This document shows, piece after piece, positions 53,999 through 63,289 of a stretch of DNA of 64,000 nt. Positions within the stretch are counted from its first letter, which is position 1; each line of letters starts with the position of its first letter. Location: positions 11,624-75,623 of the forward strand of contig CAZYVH010000004.1 of NCBI GenBank assembly GCA_964650905.1. The letters are read 5' to 3'. The notes under the pieces were generated by a model. That model ran no database searches, was not told the origin of the DNA, and saw nothing but the letters and a program-made list of their open reading frames with translations. The position numbers and the translations under genes are program-made. This DNA comes from SZUA-36 sp964650905. GTDB taxonomy: Bacteria > Pseudomonadota > Gammaproteobacteria > Xanthomonadales > SZUA-36.

Positions 53999-54814
53999 TT
54001 AGTCGGCGTTACACCCGACCTGGAATAATTGCCGGTCGTCTAGCCGTAGTGCGCTCAGATGGCCACCCCACACACAGCCTGAATCCATTGCGATGTAACG
54101 TTTTTTGATACGTAAACCCAGAGCTGCCCAATGCCCGAAGGCCACGGTTACATTACGGGTCCGGCGATGCTTGTGCTTGTACCAGGGTTTGTATCTGCGT
54201 GGTTGGGAACCCGGCGGACCGGACAACTGGTAGGCTCCGCGACCGTGGGTATCACAAAAACGCAGGCGGGTAAGAATACTGGTAATCAGACGCAGGCGTT
54301 TCCAGCCTGTCCGTTCATCACGCCAGCGTCTGGGGCGGTTACCACGCATTTTACGTAAAAACCTGGCACGTTGACCAGATTGAAGGACCGTGGATACTTC
54401 CTGTGCAGCGCTGATGGTGGCCTGCCAGGTCCATTGCGGAATCACACCGGCGTGTACCCGCAACAGGCGATAATCTTCTGACCAGCAAGCCAGTGGCTGT
54501 GTTGCCAGCCACTCGATCAGTGTATCGCCGTCATTCGCCGTCAACACATGTTCGATTTCCGGGTTCTTTGAGCCACCTCCGTGGTGTCGCTCGTGTTCTG
54601 CCAACAAAGCCAGATCATGATTTCCCAGGGTAACGCTGACGGAACCGGCAACGCTGTTGAGCAAACGCAGGACTTCAAGCGATTGTCCACCACGGTTGAC
54701 CAGGTCACCACACAACCAGAGCCGGTCAGCCGCCGGGTCAAAATTGAGTTTATCCAGCAATCGCTGCAAGGCATCGTAACAACCCTGTATGTCACCGATC
54801 AGATAAGTGGACAC
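53999..54814 (-). CDS. apaH: Symmetrical bis(5'-nucleosyl)-tetraphosphatase ApaH
   Basis: 271 residues. Metallophosphatase motifs are STYLIGDIQGCYDALQRLLD, RLWLCGDLVNRGGQSLEVL and VTLGNHDLALLAEH. It splits Ap4A into two ADP and can remove Np4A caps from RNA. It is the last gene of the lptD-surA-pdxA-rsmA-apaG-apaH operon, in the E. coli order. Confidence 0.96.
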   Translation of the reverse strand: MSTYLIGDIQGCYDALQRLLDKLNFDPAADRLWLCGDLVNRGGQSLEVLRLLNSVAGSVSVTLGNHDLALLAEHERHHGGGSKNPEIEHVLTANDGDTLIEWLATQPLACWSEDYRLLRVHAGVIPQWTWQATISAAQEVSTVLQSGQRARFLRKMRGNRPRRWRDERTGWKRLRLITSILTRLRFCDTHGRGAYQLSGPPGSQPRRYKPWYKHKHRRTRNVTVAFGHWAALGLRIKKRYIAMDSGCVWGGHLSALRLDDRQLFQVGCNAD

Positions 54815-54858
54815 GGTTCACTGAAAGTTGTGCAGTGCATTGGTGGTTTGACACAGCA

Positions 54859-55224
54859 CTAATGCAGTGCATCGGGAACGTACAGCGTGAATTCCGGGAT
54901 CTCGGCACGGAAGGCGTAACCATCACTGGTGACAAAACCGTATGAACCGCGCATGGAGCCGACCGGTGTTGGGATCAACGCGCCACTGGTATAGTCATAG
55001 GTTCCACCCGGTGCAAGTTCTGGTGTTTCACCGATCACGCCCTCACCGATAACCTCTTCGACTGAACCATCGGCGTGTGTAATGATCCAGTGACGGTTGC
55101 GTAGCGTAATTCGGTGGTCGGAGCGATTGGTGATATAAATCGTATAGGAAAAAGCATATTTGTCCTCGTGTTGGCCAAGGAACTTCGGATGTGCGACTAC
55201 CTGGACTGGAAACCTGGGGCTCAT
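54859..55224 (-). CDS. apaG: ApaG family protein (Co2+/Mg2+ efflux protein ApaG)
   Basis: 121 residues from the ATG at 55224; the longer reading overlaps rsmA. The fibronectin-III-like fold is recognised by YAFSYTIYITNRSDHRITLR, RHWIITHADGSVEEVIGEGV and GSMRGSYGFVTSDGYAFRAE. It occurs between rsmA and apaH as in most gammaproteobacteria. Its biochemical role is not settled. Confidence 0.95.
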   Translation of the reverse strand: MSPRFPVQVVAHPKFLGQHEDKYAFSYTIYITNRSDHRITLRNRHWIITHADGSVEEVIGEGVIGETPELAPGGTYDYTSGALIPTPVGSMRGSYGFVTSDGYAFRAEIPEFTLYVPDALH

Positions 55225-55228
55225 AAAG

Positions 55229-56011
55229 TCAGTCTGCACTATCTGGCAGTGAACGTGCAAGTGTGCAAAATTGTGCCAGGCTGAGTTGTTCAGCACGCTG
55301 GCCTGGATCGAGCCCTGCGGCCAGCATCTGTTTTGAGCTCAGTAACGCTTTAAGACTGTTGCGCAGTGTCTTGCGCCGCTGGGAGAATGCAGCGGTGACC
55401 ACCCTTTCCAGGTTGCCCTGCGCGCCTGCATCAATGAGCGGCGTTTTGCGTGGTTGTAAACGGACGAACGCGGAACTCACTTTCGGAACGGGTACAAAAC
55501 ACTCCGGCGGAACTTCAAATAAGGGTGTGACCTGGCAGCGGTACTGGACCATGATACTCAGACGTCCATAGGTACGGCTACCGGGTGGGGCGGCCAGCCG
55601 GTCAACGACCTCTTTTTGCAACATGAAGTGCATGTCGGCCATCTGCCGGTTCCAGCACAGGCAGTGGAAAATCATCGGTGTGGAGATATTGTAAGGCAGG
55701 TTACCGACCAGCCTGAACGCTTTCTGACCCGCGATTGCTGCTAAATCGGCGCTCAGCGCATCACGATTATGGATGGTGATAGTGGTGCCTTTGAACTGGT
55801 TTCTTAGTTGTGCAACCAGGTCACGATCGATCTCTATCACATGCAGTTCAGCGCCACTGGCCAGCAATGGCCGGGTCAAGGCGGCCTGGCCCGGACCTAT
55901 TTCAAGCAGCAGGTCCCGTGGTTGTGGTGCAATGCTCGCAATGATGCGTTCGATGACCTGTTGGTCCTGCAGGAAATTTTGCCCGAAGCGTTTGCGTGGA
56001 CGGTGGTTCAT
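55229..56011 (-). CDS. rsmA: 16S rRNA adenine dimethyltransferase RsmA (KsgA)
   Basis: 260 residues from the ATG at 56011. PRKRFGQNFLQDQQVIERII, LLLEIGPGQAALTRPLLASG and FRLVGNLPYNISTPMIFHCL carry the SAM-binding and adenine-binding (NLPYN) motifs. It dimethylates A1518 and A1519 of 16S rRNA late in ribosome assembly. A much longer in-frame reading through pdxA is rejected because the family begins at this methionine. Confidence 0.97.
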   Translation of the reverse strand: MNHRPRKRFGQNFLQDQQVIERIIASIAPQPRDLLLEIGPGQAALTRPLLASGAELHVIEIDRDLVAQLRNQFKGTTITIHNRDALSADLAAIAGQKAFRLVGNLPYNISTPMIFHCLCWNRQMADMHFMLQKEVVDRLAAPPGSRTYGRLSIMVQYRCQVTPLFEVPPECFVPVPKVSSAFVRLQPRKTPLIDAGAQGNLERVVTAAFSQRRKTLRNSLKALLSSKQMLAAGLDPGQRAEQLSLAQFCTLARSLPDSAD

Positions 56012-56030
56012 GAGCGAGTTGCTACCGGCT

Positions 56031-57011
56031 TCAAGACTGCAAACACATAGTTTGTGCAGCCAGTGCAGCACTGTACATGCTGGACGCGTCGGCACGCTTG
56101 AAACCTGCAATGTCCAGTGCCGTACCGTGGTCCACCGAGGTGCGAATAAACGGCAGCCCAAGAGTGATATTGACCGCCTGGCCAAAGCCCGCATGTTTGA
56201 GTACCGGCAGACCCTGATCGTGGAACATCGCAAGCACTGCATCACACGCTGCCAGGCGTGGGGCGGTAAAGGCGCTATCGGCTGGTACCGGCCCAATAGC
56301 GTTGATACCTTGTGCTACAGACCGGTTGATGGCCACTTGAATAATATCAGCGTCTTCATGACCGAGATATCCACCTTCACCCGCATGTGGGTTGAGGCCG
56401 AGGACCTGGATAACGGGTTGCTGTATGCCAAAACGCAATCGCAGTTCATCAGAGGTGATGCGAATACTCTCATACACATTGTCAACGGTGATGGCGGCGG
56501 CAACATCCCTTAGTGGCAAATGGGTCGTCACCAGTGCAACACGCAGGCTGTCTGCCACCAGCATCATGACCACTTTACTGACACCGGCAAGTTCTGCCAA
56601 TAACTCCGTATGACCACTGAAGGGTACCCCCGCTTCATTGATGATGCCCTTGTGCACCGGGCCGGTGACCAGTGCGCCAGCGTGGCCAGCGCGCACCAGA
56701 CCCACTGCAGTTTTTATCGTGCTGATGACGTAGGACGCATTAGCGGGGTCAAGTTGTCCGGGTATGGCAGTGTGTCCCAGAGTTTGGACGCAACAATTCA
56801 AGCGGCCTGCCTCGACCGGGTCACCGGGTTGCCAGCGTATAACATCGACAGAAGAACCCAGAGTGTCTGCGCAAGTGCTGAGCAAATACGGGTCAGCGAC
56901 GGTCAGGATACGTAATTCTGGGTGTGATTTGAGCAGGCGAATGGTGCATTCAGGGCCAATCCCCGCAGGCTCCCCGGGGGTCAGGGCGAGCACGGGGATG
57001 TCCATTATCAT
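56031..57011 (-). CDS. pdxA: 4-hydroxythreonine-4-phosphate dehydrogenase PdxA
   Basis: 326 residues. LTPGEPAGIGPECTIRLLKS, VTGPVHKGIINEAGVPFSGH, GLNPHAGEGGYLGHEDADII and AMFHDQGLPVLKHAGFG supply the metal and substrate ligands of the family. It acts in the DXP-dependent vitamin B6 pathway. Start at 57011 or the ATG two codons later. It lies between surA and rsmA, the usual order. Confidence 0.97.
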   Translation of the reverse strand: MIMDIPVLALTPGEPAGIGPECTIRLLKSHPELRILTVADPYLLSTCADTLGSSVDVIRWQPGDPVEAGRLNCCVQTLGHTAIPGQLDPANASYVISTIKTAVGLVRAGHAGALVTGPVHKGIINEAGVPFSGHTELLAELAGVSKVVMMLVADSLRVALVTTHLPLRDVAAAITVDNVYESIRITSDELRLRFGIQQPVIQVLGLNPHAGEGGYLGHEDADIIQVAINRSVAQGINAIGPVPADSAFTAPRLAACDAVLAMFHDQGLPVLKHAGFGQAVNITLGLPFIRTSVDHGTALDIAGFKRADASSMYSAALAAQTMCLQS

Positions 57012-57034
57012 ACCTTAGAGTGGCGGGATCAGGA

Positions 57035-58333
57035 TCAGGATGACAACCTGATATCCACGTAGGCCTCATCGCGAAGCTGTTGCAGAAAGCGTTCGAGCTC
57101 AGCGTCCACCTTTTGCTGTTGCAAATTGTTTCGCGCCGCGTTGCGGATCGCTTCGTCGGTCACGTCTTTTTCACGCATACCAAGACGTTGCAGAATATGC
57201 CAGCCATCCTCGCTCTGGAATGGTTCACTGATTTCACCGTCACTCAGGGTGGCCAATGTCTGTTCCATACGCTCACCATAGGCTTGCGCTGCAAACCAAC
57301 CCATGTCGCCACCCAGGTTGGCACTGGATATATCATCCGAGTTTTTCTTCGCCAGCGTTTCGAAATCTTCGCCGTCTTTCAGCTCTTGATGAATTTTCCG
57401 GATACGCTGCATGGCTTCACGTGGACTGACCAGTTCAGTGGTCCTGATCATGATGTGCCGCGCATGGTATTCCGTTGCCATGACCTGGCTGCGATCGCGG
57501 TAGTCATTGACCTTAACGATATGGAAACCGGCAGGACTGCGGATTGGCGCTGTATATTCACCGGCCTTGAGGTTTTTGATGGCATCTGAAAACACCACGG
57601 GCACCGAATTGAGATCCCGCCAACCCACCAGACCACCCTCCAGTGCTTCCTTGCTGTCCGAATAACTGATGGCGGCTGAGGCAAAATCAAGCCCGTCACG
57701 TAATTGCTGGTAAACATTATTGGCCTTGCTTTCCTGGGCTGAAATCTGTTTGGGCGTTGCACCCTCAGGCAGTGCGATGAGGATATGGGAAATATTATAT
57801 TCACCACCATTGAAATGGTCTGATGCGATCAGGATATCAATTTCAGTTTCGGTGATCGGGTCCATACTATTGATGACGCGCTGACGCAGGCGTTCGGTCA
57901 TCATCTCCTCACCAATATTTTTACGAAATTCGCTAAAGTTTTCCCCATCCGATTCGATCACCGAACGCATCTGTGTGAGGGTCAGCTTGTTCTGTTGCGC
58001 AAGCTTGAGCAGCGCCTGGTCGATATCGGCATCACTGATACGGATACCCGTCTGGAAAGCGCGAGCCAATTGCAGTCTGCGTACGACCAGGCGCTCCAGC
58101 ACCTGTTTTTCCAACAAGTGCCTGGGGGGTAGATCACCGCCTTGATGGCGGATTCTGTCGACGATGCCCTGGATGGCAGTATCCAGCTCACTGCGCAGGA
58201 TGACGTCTTCGTCGACCAGCGCGACGATGGAATCAATCGGTTGTGTGGTTTGGGCCTGTGAATTGCCCATGACCCCAATAAAAACCAGGGCGATGCAGCT
58301 AAGCCAGATTGAGGCGTGACCAGAAAATCTCAT
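57035..58333 (-). CDS. surA: Periplasmic chaperone/peptidyl-prolyl isomerase SurA
   Basis: 432 residues from the ATG at 58333, which begins a signal peptide (IWLSCIALVFIGVMGNSQAQ); the longer reading to 58438 would start inside the repeat element. The N-domain has IVALVDEDVILRSELDTAIQ. Two parvulin domains follow, around ISHILIALPEGATPKQISAQ and YHARHIMIRTTELVSPREAM, then the C-terminal helix. SurA escorts outer-membrane proteins, including LptD, to the BAM complex. The 401-base spacer to lptD is filled mostly by repeat copy 2. Confidence 0.95.
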   Translation of the reverse strand: MRFSGHASIWLSCIALVFIGVMGNSQAQTTQPIDSIVALVDEDVILRSELDTAIQGIVDRIRHQGGDLPPRHLLEKQVLERLVVRRLQLARAFQTGIRISDADIDQALLKLAQQNKLTLTQMRSVIESDGENFSEFRKNIGEEMMTERLRQRVINSMDPITETEIDILIASDHFNGGEYNISHILIALPEGATPKQISAQESKANNVYQQLRDGLDFASAAISYSDSKEALEGGLVGWRDLNSVPVVFSDAIKNLKAGEYTAPIRSPAGFHIVKVNDYRDRSQVMATEYHARHIMIRTTELVSPREAMQRIRKIHQELKDGEDFETLAKKNSDDISSANLGGDMGWFAAQAYGERMEQTLATLSDGEISEPFQSEDGWHILQRLGMREKDVTDEAIRNAARNNLQQQKVDAELERFLQQLRDEAYVDIRLSS

Positions 58334-58427
58334 AAAGACGTGTCTCCGTAGACCTGCTTTTCTTGCCTTGACCAGTATTTGATTGCGGCAAAGACGATTG
58401 GTTGCAACGCTTGTTGCCAGGAAAGAC

Positions 58428-58690
58428 TTAACCTGCATATTTCACCAGCCGGAACCGAGCCTTCTTATAATTAAATGAATTTTCTGGAGAAAGTACATCG
58501 TTTGCCTCATAATCTTTTGGTACAGTTTGTACCCGGCTCATTTCCTATCCTGGTCCTGGCTGGTTCAGACGGGACTGAGCTTGGTCTTCCTTCGACCCAT
58601 AGCTACGGCTATGGCTCTCAGTCCAGACCGGCGTTCAATGCCGCCTGTCCTGCCCCATCCTCCAGGATACTGCTGAAACATGCAGGTTAG
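58428..58690 (-). mobile_element. 255-bp MITE-like repeat, copy 2, inside the lptD-surA operon
   Basis: The element spans 58432-58686, exactly the length of copy 1. Its ends, CCTGCATATTTCACCAG and CTGCTGAAACATGCAGG, are inverted repeats with two mismatches, flanked by TTAA and TTAG. The 35-base block at 58592-58626 is identical to copy 1, and hairpins recur at 58520-58534, 58597-58614 and 58657-58668. Relative to copy 1 it is in the same orientation on the + strand, therefore antisense to lptD-surA transcription. It separates lptD (stop at 58735) from the surA start (58333). Confidence 0.85.
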
Positions 58691-58734
58691 TATTTTAACT
58701 CATTTCAGCGTGTGTATTTATCAGTTGGTGGATC

Positions 58735-60930
58735 TCATTGAGCAAGGTCATAAAACAGCGGCTCGCTTTTGCTGCCGATACTCGCCAGTCCCTTCAATCG
58801 CAACTGCAGGTAAATGGCATTGCGAAAATCACCCGCCCGGTTTCTCAGGTAGCGCTTGGTGACCAGGTTCAGGGCCCAGCAGCAGCTTTCGTATTCAAAA
58901 CCCGCCTCGGCCGTCAACAGATCGGACTCGGCCAATGAGTAATTAAGGCGTGACAAAATCCTCCAGCGATCATTGATCGGCTGGTAGTAGCGGACGTCGA
59001 ACTGGTCGAGGTTGCTGCGTCTGAAACGATATTCAACACCCAGATGCCGTCCGTTGTCTGACGTATGTGTCAAACCCAGCACGGCAACATCCAGTTCCTG
59101 ATTCTGCCAGTTCCACTGGGCGTTGACATGAGCACGCAAATGCCTGCTGGGGTGTAACACAATTTCAGCAATAAACGGTGAAGCTTTATCGTCGGGTGGT
59201 TGACTGAACGAGGGTATGAGCCGGGGTTCATTGAGGTAAATGATCTGCCCGAGACTCAGGCTCCACAATTCACGTCCCACCCTCTGATCGAACGTGCGGG
59301 TGGTCAGCGCGAGCGTGACCTGGTTGGCATCTGACTGGCGGTCCGCGCCGGTGAAGCGATTGTAATGAAAAAGCTGACTGAAACTGAAGGTGAACGGCGC
59401 GGTATCAAAATCTGGTAATCCATCCTGGTTTTTGTAAGGCACATACAGGTAAAACAACCTTGGTTCCAGGGTCTGTAGTTTGCCGTTGCCATGCACACGG
59501 TCAAGAAACATACCGGCGTCAAAGCTGAGAATTTCAGTTTTGCGCTCAGGCGAGTTATCACCCGGCAGGCCATGCCAGTCAAGATCATAGGTCGTGTAGC
59601 GATAGCCCGCGACGGGCCTCAGGTAGCCCCAACCATTTTCAATATTCCATTCAACCCGCGGGAAGAGATCAAGCCGGACGCCGGTGGCGCCTATTTCCCG
59701 GTCAAAGTTGACCAGTTCTGTATCAAGTTGCAGACGCAGCCCTGTGCTTCCAAGTGGCCGATCAAAATCGAAGACAATGCGAGGCAATCTCCGGTAGGGT
59801 TCATTATTTGCATTGACCGCCTCGTCAACGACCTGGAAGTCATCAGCCATAATGGAAAACACCCAATGACGCCCGCTACCATAAAGACCCGCTCTACTTC
59901 TGAGATATTGTCTTGAAGCCTCCCTCAGGCTGGCGCCAAAATCCTGGAAGTAGCGGTCATCGCCAACCCTGTCGAGCAGCATACGGCTACGCCAGTGTTT
60001 GCCGAAACGGACATTGTGGTTGACGCGGTAATGGTAACGGTCTATATCCTCAATCCTGTCATTGGGCAGATAGTCGAAATTCAGTGTGCCACCGGTTCTG
60101 CGTGTTAAAAAACGGTACTCGGTGCTTAACATGGCACCGCGGCTAGTGAGGAATCGCGGGGTCAGCGTGGCGTCCTGATTGGGTGCGATATTCCAGTAAT
60201 AAGGGATGCCCACTTCCACCCCTGTGTTACTTGCGGTAGCCAGATACGGGTAAAGAAAACCACTTTTGCGTTTGTCGGAAATGGGAAACGTGATATATGG
60301 CAAATAGAGGATGGGGACGTCGAAAAACCTGAGCCTGGCAGATTTCGCTGTACCCATGCCTTTATCAAAATTGAGTTCCATCTTTTTTGCGGTTAAGACC
60401 CATTGCGGGTCTTTGCCGGAGCAGGTTGAAAAACTCAACTGCCTCAGCAACGATCGATTGCCGGACTCAATGCTGAGATCGGCAGCAGTGCCATTCGCGT
60501 TGGAGCCCACCAGACCATAGTCAATGGCTGTAAAATGACCGCTTTCATCGCGAAAGCTGAACGTACCGCCGGCACTTCTGATGTGTAATGTGGCATCCTC
60601 GTAGTACAACTCATCGGGCATGGTGACCGTTTCGTTCTGCGGGTCATAGTGCAGCAATTCGGTGGTCAACAACTGGTCGGCCCGGCGTAACTCAACCTTC
60701 CCGAGTGCCTCACCGAAGCCATTCTTTTTAGCGTCAAAAGAACTTGATTTCACAATGATCGGCGCAGCCTGACGATCCGGGTGTTGTTTCAGAGCGGGTG
60801 CCAGACTGGGCTTGGGGCAAGCCAAAACAGGCGCTTCAGCCGCCGCCGTGAATGCTGCACCAGTGCAACAGATCAGTAGGAGGCTACAGGCCGTAATCCG
60901 GACCTTTGTTCTGGATATTTTTGGGATCAC
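58735..60930 (-). CDS. lptD: LPS-assembly protein LptD
   Basis: 731 residues from the GTG at 60930, which overlaps the upstream stop as GTGA; a longer reading to 61014 lies inside the upstream gene. A signal peptide (ITACSLLLICCTGAAFTAAA) is followed by an OstA-like jellyroll (KVELRRADQLLTTELLHYDP) and a large C-terminal beta barrel. Cysteines in LACPKPS, FSTCSGKD and ESCCWAL match the four disulfide-forming positions of LptD. It inserts LPS into the outer membrane. surA follows, but 400 bases away because of the inserted repeat. Confidence 0.95.
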   Translation of the reverse strand: MIPKISRTKVRITACSLLLICCTGAAFTAAAEAPVLACPKPSLAPALKQHPDRQAAPIIVKSSSFDAKKNGFGEALGKVELRRADQLLTTELLHYDPQNETVTMPDELYYEDATLHIRSAGGTFSFRDESGHFTAIDYGLVGSNANGTAADLSIESGNRSLLRQLSFSTCSGKDPQWVLTAKKMELNFDKGMGTAKSARLRFFDVPILYLPYITFPISDKRKSGFLYPYLATASNTGVEVGIPYYWNIAPNQDATLTPRFLTSRGAMLSTEYRFLTRRTGGTLNFDYLPNDRIEDIDRYHYRVNHNVRFGKHWRSRMLLDRVGDDRYFQDFGASLREASRQYLRSRAGLYGSGRHWVFSIMADDFQVVDEAVNANNEPYRRLPRIVFDFDRPLGSTGLRLQLDTELVNFDREIGATGVRLDLFPRVEWNIENGWGYLRPVAGYRYTTYDLDWHGLPGDNSPERKTEILSFDAGMFLDRVHGNGKLQTLEPRLFYLYVPYKNQDGLPDFDTAPFTFSFSQLFHYNRFTGADRQSDANQVTLALTTRTFDQRVGRELWSLSLGQIIYLNEPRLIPSFSQPPDDKASPFIAEIVLHPSRHLRAHVNAQWNWQNQELDVAVLGLTHTSDNGRHLGVEYRFRRSNLDQFDVRYYQPINDRWRILSRLNYSLAESDLLTAEAGFEYESCCWALNLVTKRYLRNRAGDFRNAIYLQLRLKGLASIGSKSEPLFYDLAQ

Positions 60931-62051
60931 AAATCGGCGCCAGGTTTGGACGGTATTAAGCGGGTCATTGTAGCATTGGATATTGCATTGGCTGTACAGG
61001 TTTGATCCAGCCATTTCCTACGTTCGGTTTTTGTACGCTTTGCCCATTGCCTTGCCAGTGCATGAAATTTCCTCATGTCACCGCCAGCTTGCCCGAATAA
61101 CCGACGGAAAACACACCGCCGGCTGGCATAGGTATTGTACAAGACCAGTCTGGCATTGTTTAACGGTGTTTCGGTCCAGTCGGAAAAATATTTTCTCCCT
61201 CCCCAGCGTGCGCTTAGCAACTGCTCACGGTCACGCTCCAGGGTATTGAAAATAATGGATTTCTGTTGTCGTTTTACAGTATCTGCAGCGTCGGAGATGT
61301 ACACTGCCGCCAGACGCGAGCGGACACTCCTGATCAGTAAACTGAATTCTCTTGCGGCTGTCTGCATATTTTTCCGTTTTTGCAGCTCATCCTGCCTTTG
61401 CAGTGATTGCAACCAGGCGCTGACACCGACATCTTCCACAAAACTGGCATAGCTTTCATTAAAAATTGCATCACCTTTAACATAAAGACGCTGGTGCGCG
61501 AGCTCGTGGATGAGGTAGGCAGCGAGCCGTACGTCAGACCCGGTGAGCATTGTGTTGAGCAATGGATCTTTGAACCATCCCAGTGAAGAATAGGCCGGCG
61601 AAGGTGAGACGATGACATCCATACCCCTGCGGTGCAGTTTTGTTGCAAATTTCTCTGCAGCACGTTGTTTGAAATAGCCACGGTAAGGCACACAACCGGC
61701 TACCGGAAAACACCAGAGTTTGGGTTCAAGCGAGAATTCGGCGGTTGCGATCACGTTCCAGACCAATGTGTCGGAACCCGTATCGACATAGCTCGAGTAG
61801 CTTTTGCTGGCGGGCAAGTCGAGCCGGGTTTGTGCAAATGCGAGAATTCGTTGAGCGTTTTTAAGACGCAGCGCCAGTTCCGGGCTGGTTGACGGGTCAG
61901 ACAATAACGTGTCTACATCCTGGCGGGCGTGCAGCAATTTCCATTGACCCGAGACAGCCTGCAGGTAATAGGTGGGACCGGCACAGGCGCTCAGCAGGCC
62001 GACCAGAAGTAGCGTCAGGATGAGACTGCACATGGCGCCCCTGGTCACCAT
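60927..62051 (-). CDS. Putative metallo-aminopeptidase lipoprotein (PF10023 type)
   Basis: 374 residues. A lipoprotein signal ends at LLVGLLSAC with the acylated cysteine at about residue 23. The domain starts YYLQAVSGQWKLLHAR and has a zinc HEXXH motif, HELAH, at about residues 182-186, with FNESYASFVED supplying the downstream glutamates. It belongs to the predicted aminopeptidase family PF10023; no activity is proven to my knowledge. It is coupled to lptD by a four-base overlap and lies six bases after msrB, suggesting an msrB-peptidase-lptD transcript. Confidence 0.87.
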   Translation of the reverse strand: MVTRGAMCSLILTLLLVGLLSACAGPTYYLQAVSGQWKLLHARQDVDTLLSDPSTSPELALRLKNAQRILAFAQTRLDLPASKSYSSYVDTGSDTLVWNVIATAEFSLEPKLWCFPVAGCVPYRGYFKQRAAEKFATKLHRRGMDVIVSPSPAYSSLGWFKDPLLNTMLTGSDVRLAAYLIHELAHQRLYVKGDAIFNESYASFVEDVGVSAWLQSLQRQDELQKRKNMQTAAREFSLLIRSVRSRLAAVYISDAADTVKRQQKSIIFNTLERDREQLLSARWGGRKYFSDWTETPLNNARLVLYNTYASRRCVFRRLFGQAGGDMRKFHALARQWAKRTKTERRKWLDQTCTANAISNATMTRLIPSKPGADL

Positions 62052-62057
62052 GGTTGT

Positions 62058-62465
62058 TTAATTTCGTTTTTGGCCGGCTACGAATTTCAGGGATGCAGAA
62101 TTAATGCAATAACGCTGACCGGTCGGTGGCGGGCCGTCGTTGAAGATGTGTCCAAGGTGTGCATCGCATTGCGGGCAAAGTAATTCGATGCGTTGCATGC
62201 CCTGGCTATTATCTGGTCGCTGCCTTATTTCAGCCGTGTCGATTTCACCCTTAAAGCTTGGCCAACCACAGCCTGAATGGAATTTATCCTGTGAGCAGAA
62301 CAATGGGTGTCCACAGCACACACATTGGTAGGTACCATCATCAAAGTGGTCGCAATACTGACCACTGAAAGGGGCTTCGGTCCCTGCTTCGCGGGTCACA
62401 CGGTATTGCTCGGCATCCAGTTGTGCTCGCCATTGTGATGTGTCTTTGGAAACTTTCTTCAACAC
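62058..62465 (-). CDS. msrB: Peptide-methionine (R)-S-oxide reductase MsrB
   Basis: 135 residues. Zinc cysteines in CVCCGHPLFCSQDKFHSGCG and LLCPQCDAHLGHIF, and the catalytic cysteine in QRYCINSASLKF, are intact. It repairs methionine-R-sulfoxide with thioredoxin. No signal peptide is present, so it acts in the cytoplasm. It is divergent from the VOC gene. Confidence 0.96.
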   Translation of the reverse strand: MLKKVSKDTSQWRAQLDAEQYRVTREAGTEAPFSGQYCDHFDDGTYQCVCCGHPLFCSQDKFHSGCGWPSFKGEIDTAEIRQRPDNSQGMQRIELLCPQCDAHLGHIFNDGPPPTGQRYCINSASLKFVAGQKRN

Positions 62466-62584
62466 CTGAACGGTCTCCTGAAAAATGAAACAATGTGCAT
62501 TTTGTCTATTGTAATGTATCCTTCAAAATTCTGTTACGATCGCCGGGTTGGCACAGCCACCTGCAAACACTGGAGTAAGTTCAA

Positions 62585-63016
62585 ATGTCCGCTTTAAGAC
62601 CCTTTCATCTCGCCATCCTGGTGGACGATCTTGGTGCGGCACGTGCATTTTATGGCAGTGCGTTGGGTTGCACTGAAGGCCGTAGTGACACGCACTGGGT
62701 TGACTTTGATTTTTTTGGACACCAGTTGGTGTGCCATCTGGACAAAACCCGGGCGGTGCTGGGTAAATTGCGTAACGCGGTCGACGGAGACGCCATACCC
62801 GTACCACATTTCGGCATCGTCCTGACCATGACGGACTGGAAAGCGCTCAGACAAAGACTTGTCGATGCCGATATATTTTTTGATGTTGAGCCACGCATCC
62901 GTTTTAAGGGAAAACCAGGCGCTCAGGCGACCATGTTTTTCACCGATCCGTCGGGTAATGCACTTGAATTCAAGGCATTCAATTCTGACCAGCAAATCTT
63001 CGTGAAAAATAAGTGA
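62585..63016 (+). CDS. VOC (glyoxalase/dioxygenase) family protein
   Basis: 143 residues with one vicinal-oxygen-chelate unit: FHLAILVDDLGAARAFYGSA, WVDFDFFGHQLVCHL, VPHFGIVLTMTDWKALRQRL and FFTDPSGNALEFKAFNS supply the usual histidine and glutamate metal ligands. Substrate unknown; members include glyoxalase-like and fosfomycin-resistance-like enzymes, and nothing here favours either. It overlaps the DUF2007 gene by four bases. Confidence 0.88.
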   Translation: MSALRPFHLAILVDDLGAARAFYGSALGCTEGRSDTHWVDFDFFGHQLVCHLDKTRAVLGKLRNAVDGDAIPVPHFGIVLTMTDWKALRQRLVDADIFFDVEPRIRFKGKPGAQATMFFTDPSGNALEFKAFNSDQQIFVKNK

Positions 63017-63237
63017 TCAAGGTTTTCGAAGACTTTGATATAGCCCGTGTCGGTCTTTACAAATCAGTGCTGGAATCTGACGGTATCGCTACGTTTATGA
63101 AGAACCAGTTTCTGACGGGTGGTATGGGTGAAATTCCATTTGTGGAGGCGATACCGCAGTTGTGGGTACTCAATGACGCCGATGCTGAACGGGCAGTTAA
63201 GCTGCTCGGTGACTTACAGGACCCGTCAGGCGACTGA
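63013..63237 (+). CDS. DUF2007 small protein
   Basis: 74 residues from a GTG that overlaps the VOC stop codon. VFEDFDIARVGLYKSVLESD, MKNQFLTGGMGEIPFVEAIP and LWVLNDADAERAVKLL match DUF2007, a ferredoxin-like fold related to PII-type proteins and called putative signal transducing. No partner or ligand can be named. Confidence 0.85.
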   Translation: MIKVFEDFDIARVGLYKSVLESDGIATFMKNQFLTGGMGEIPFVEAIPQLWVLNDADAERAVKLLGDLQDPSGD

Positions 63238-63289
63238 AACAACTGAGATCACAATGGCGCCAGTGAGGGCTTCGTGCCACTGACGGGGC

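Noticed and set aside
55229..56296. Extended RsmA reading frame starting inside pdxA
   Set aside because: The family N-terminus begins at the ATG at 56011; the extra residues are pdxA in another frame.
58334..58438. N-terminal extension of SurA to 58438
   Set aside because: It would start inside repeat copy 2 and precede a complete signal peptide that begins at 58333.
58475..58690. Short ORF inside repeat copy 2 as a gene
   Set aside because: Same reasons as for copy 1; it also runs antisense to the lptD-surA operon.
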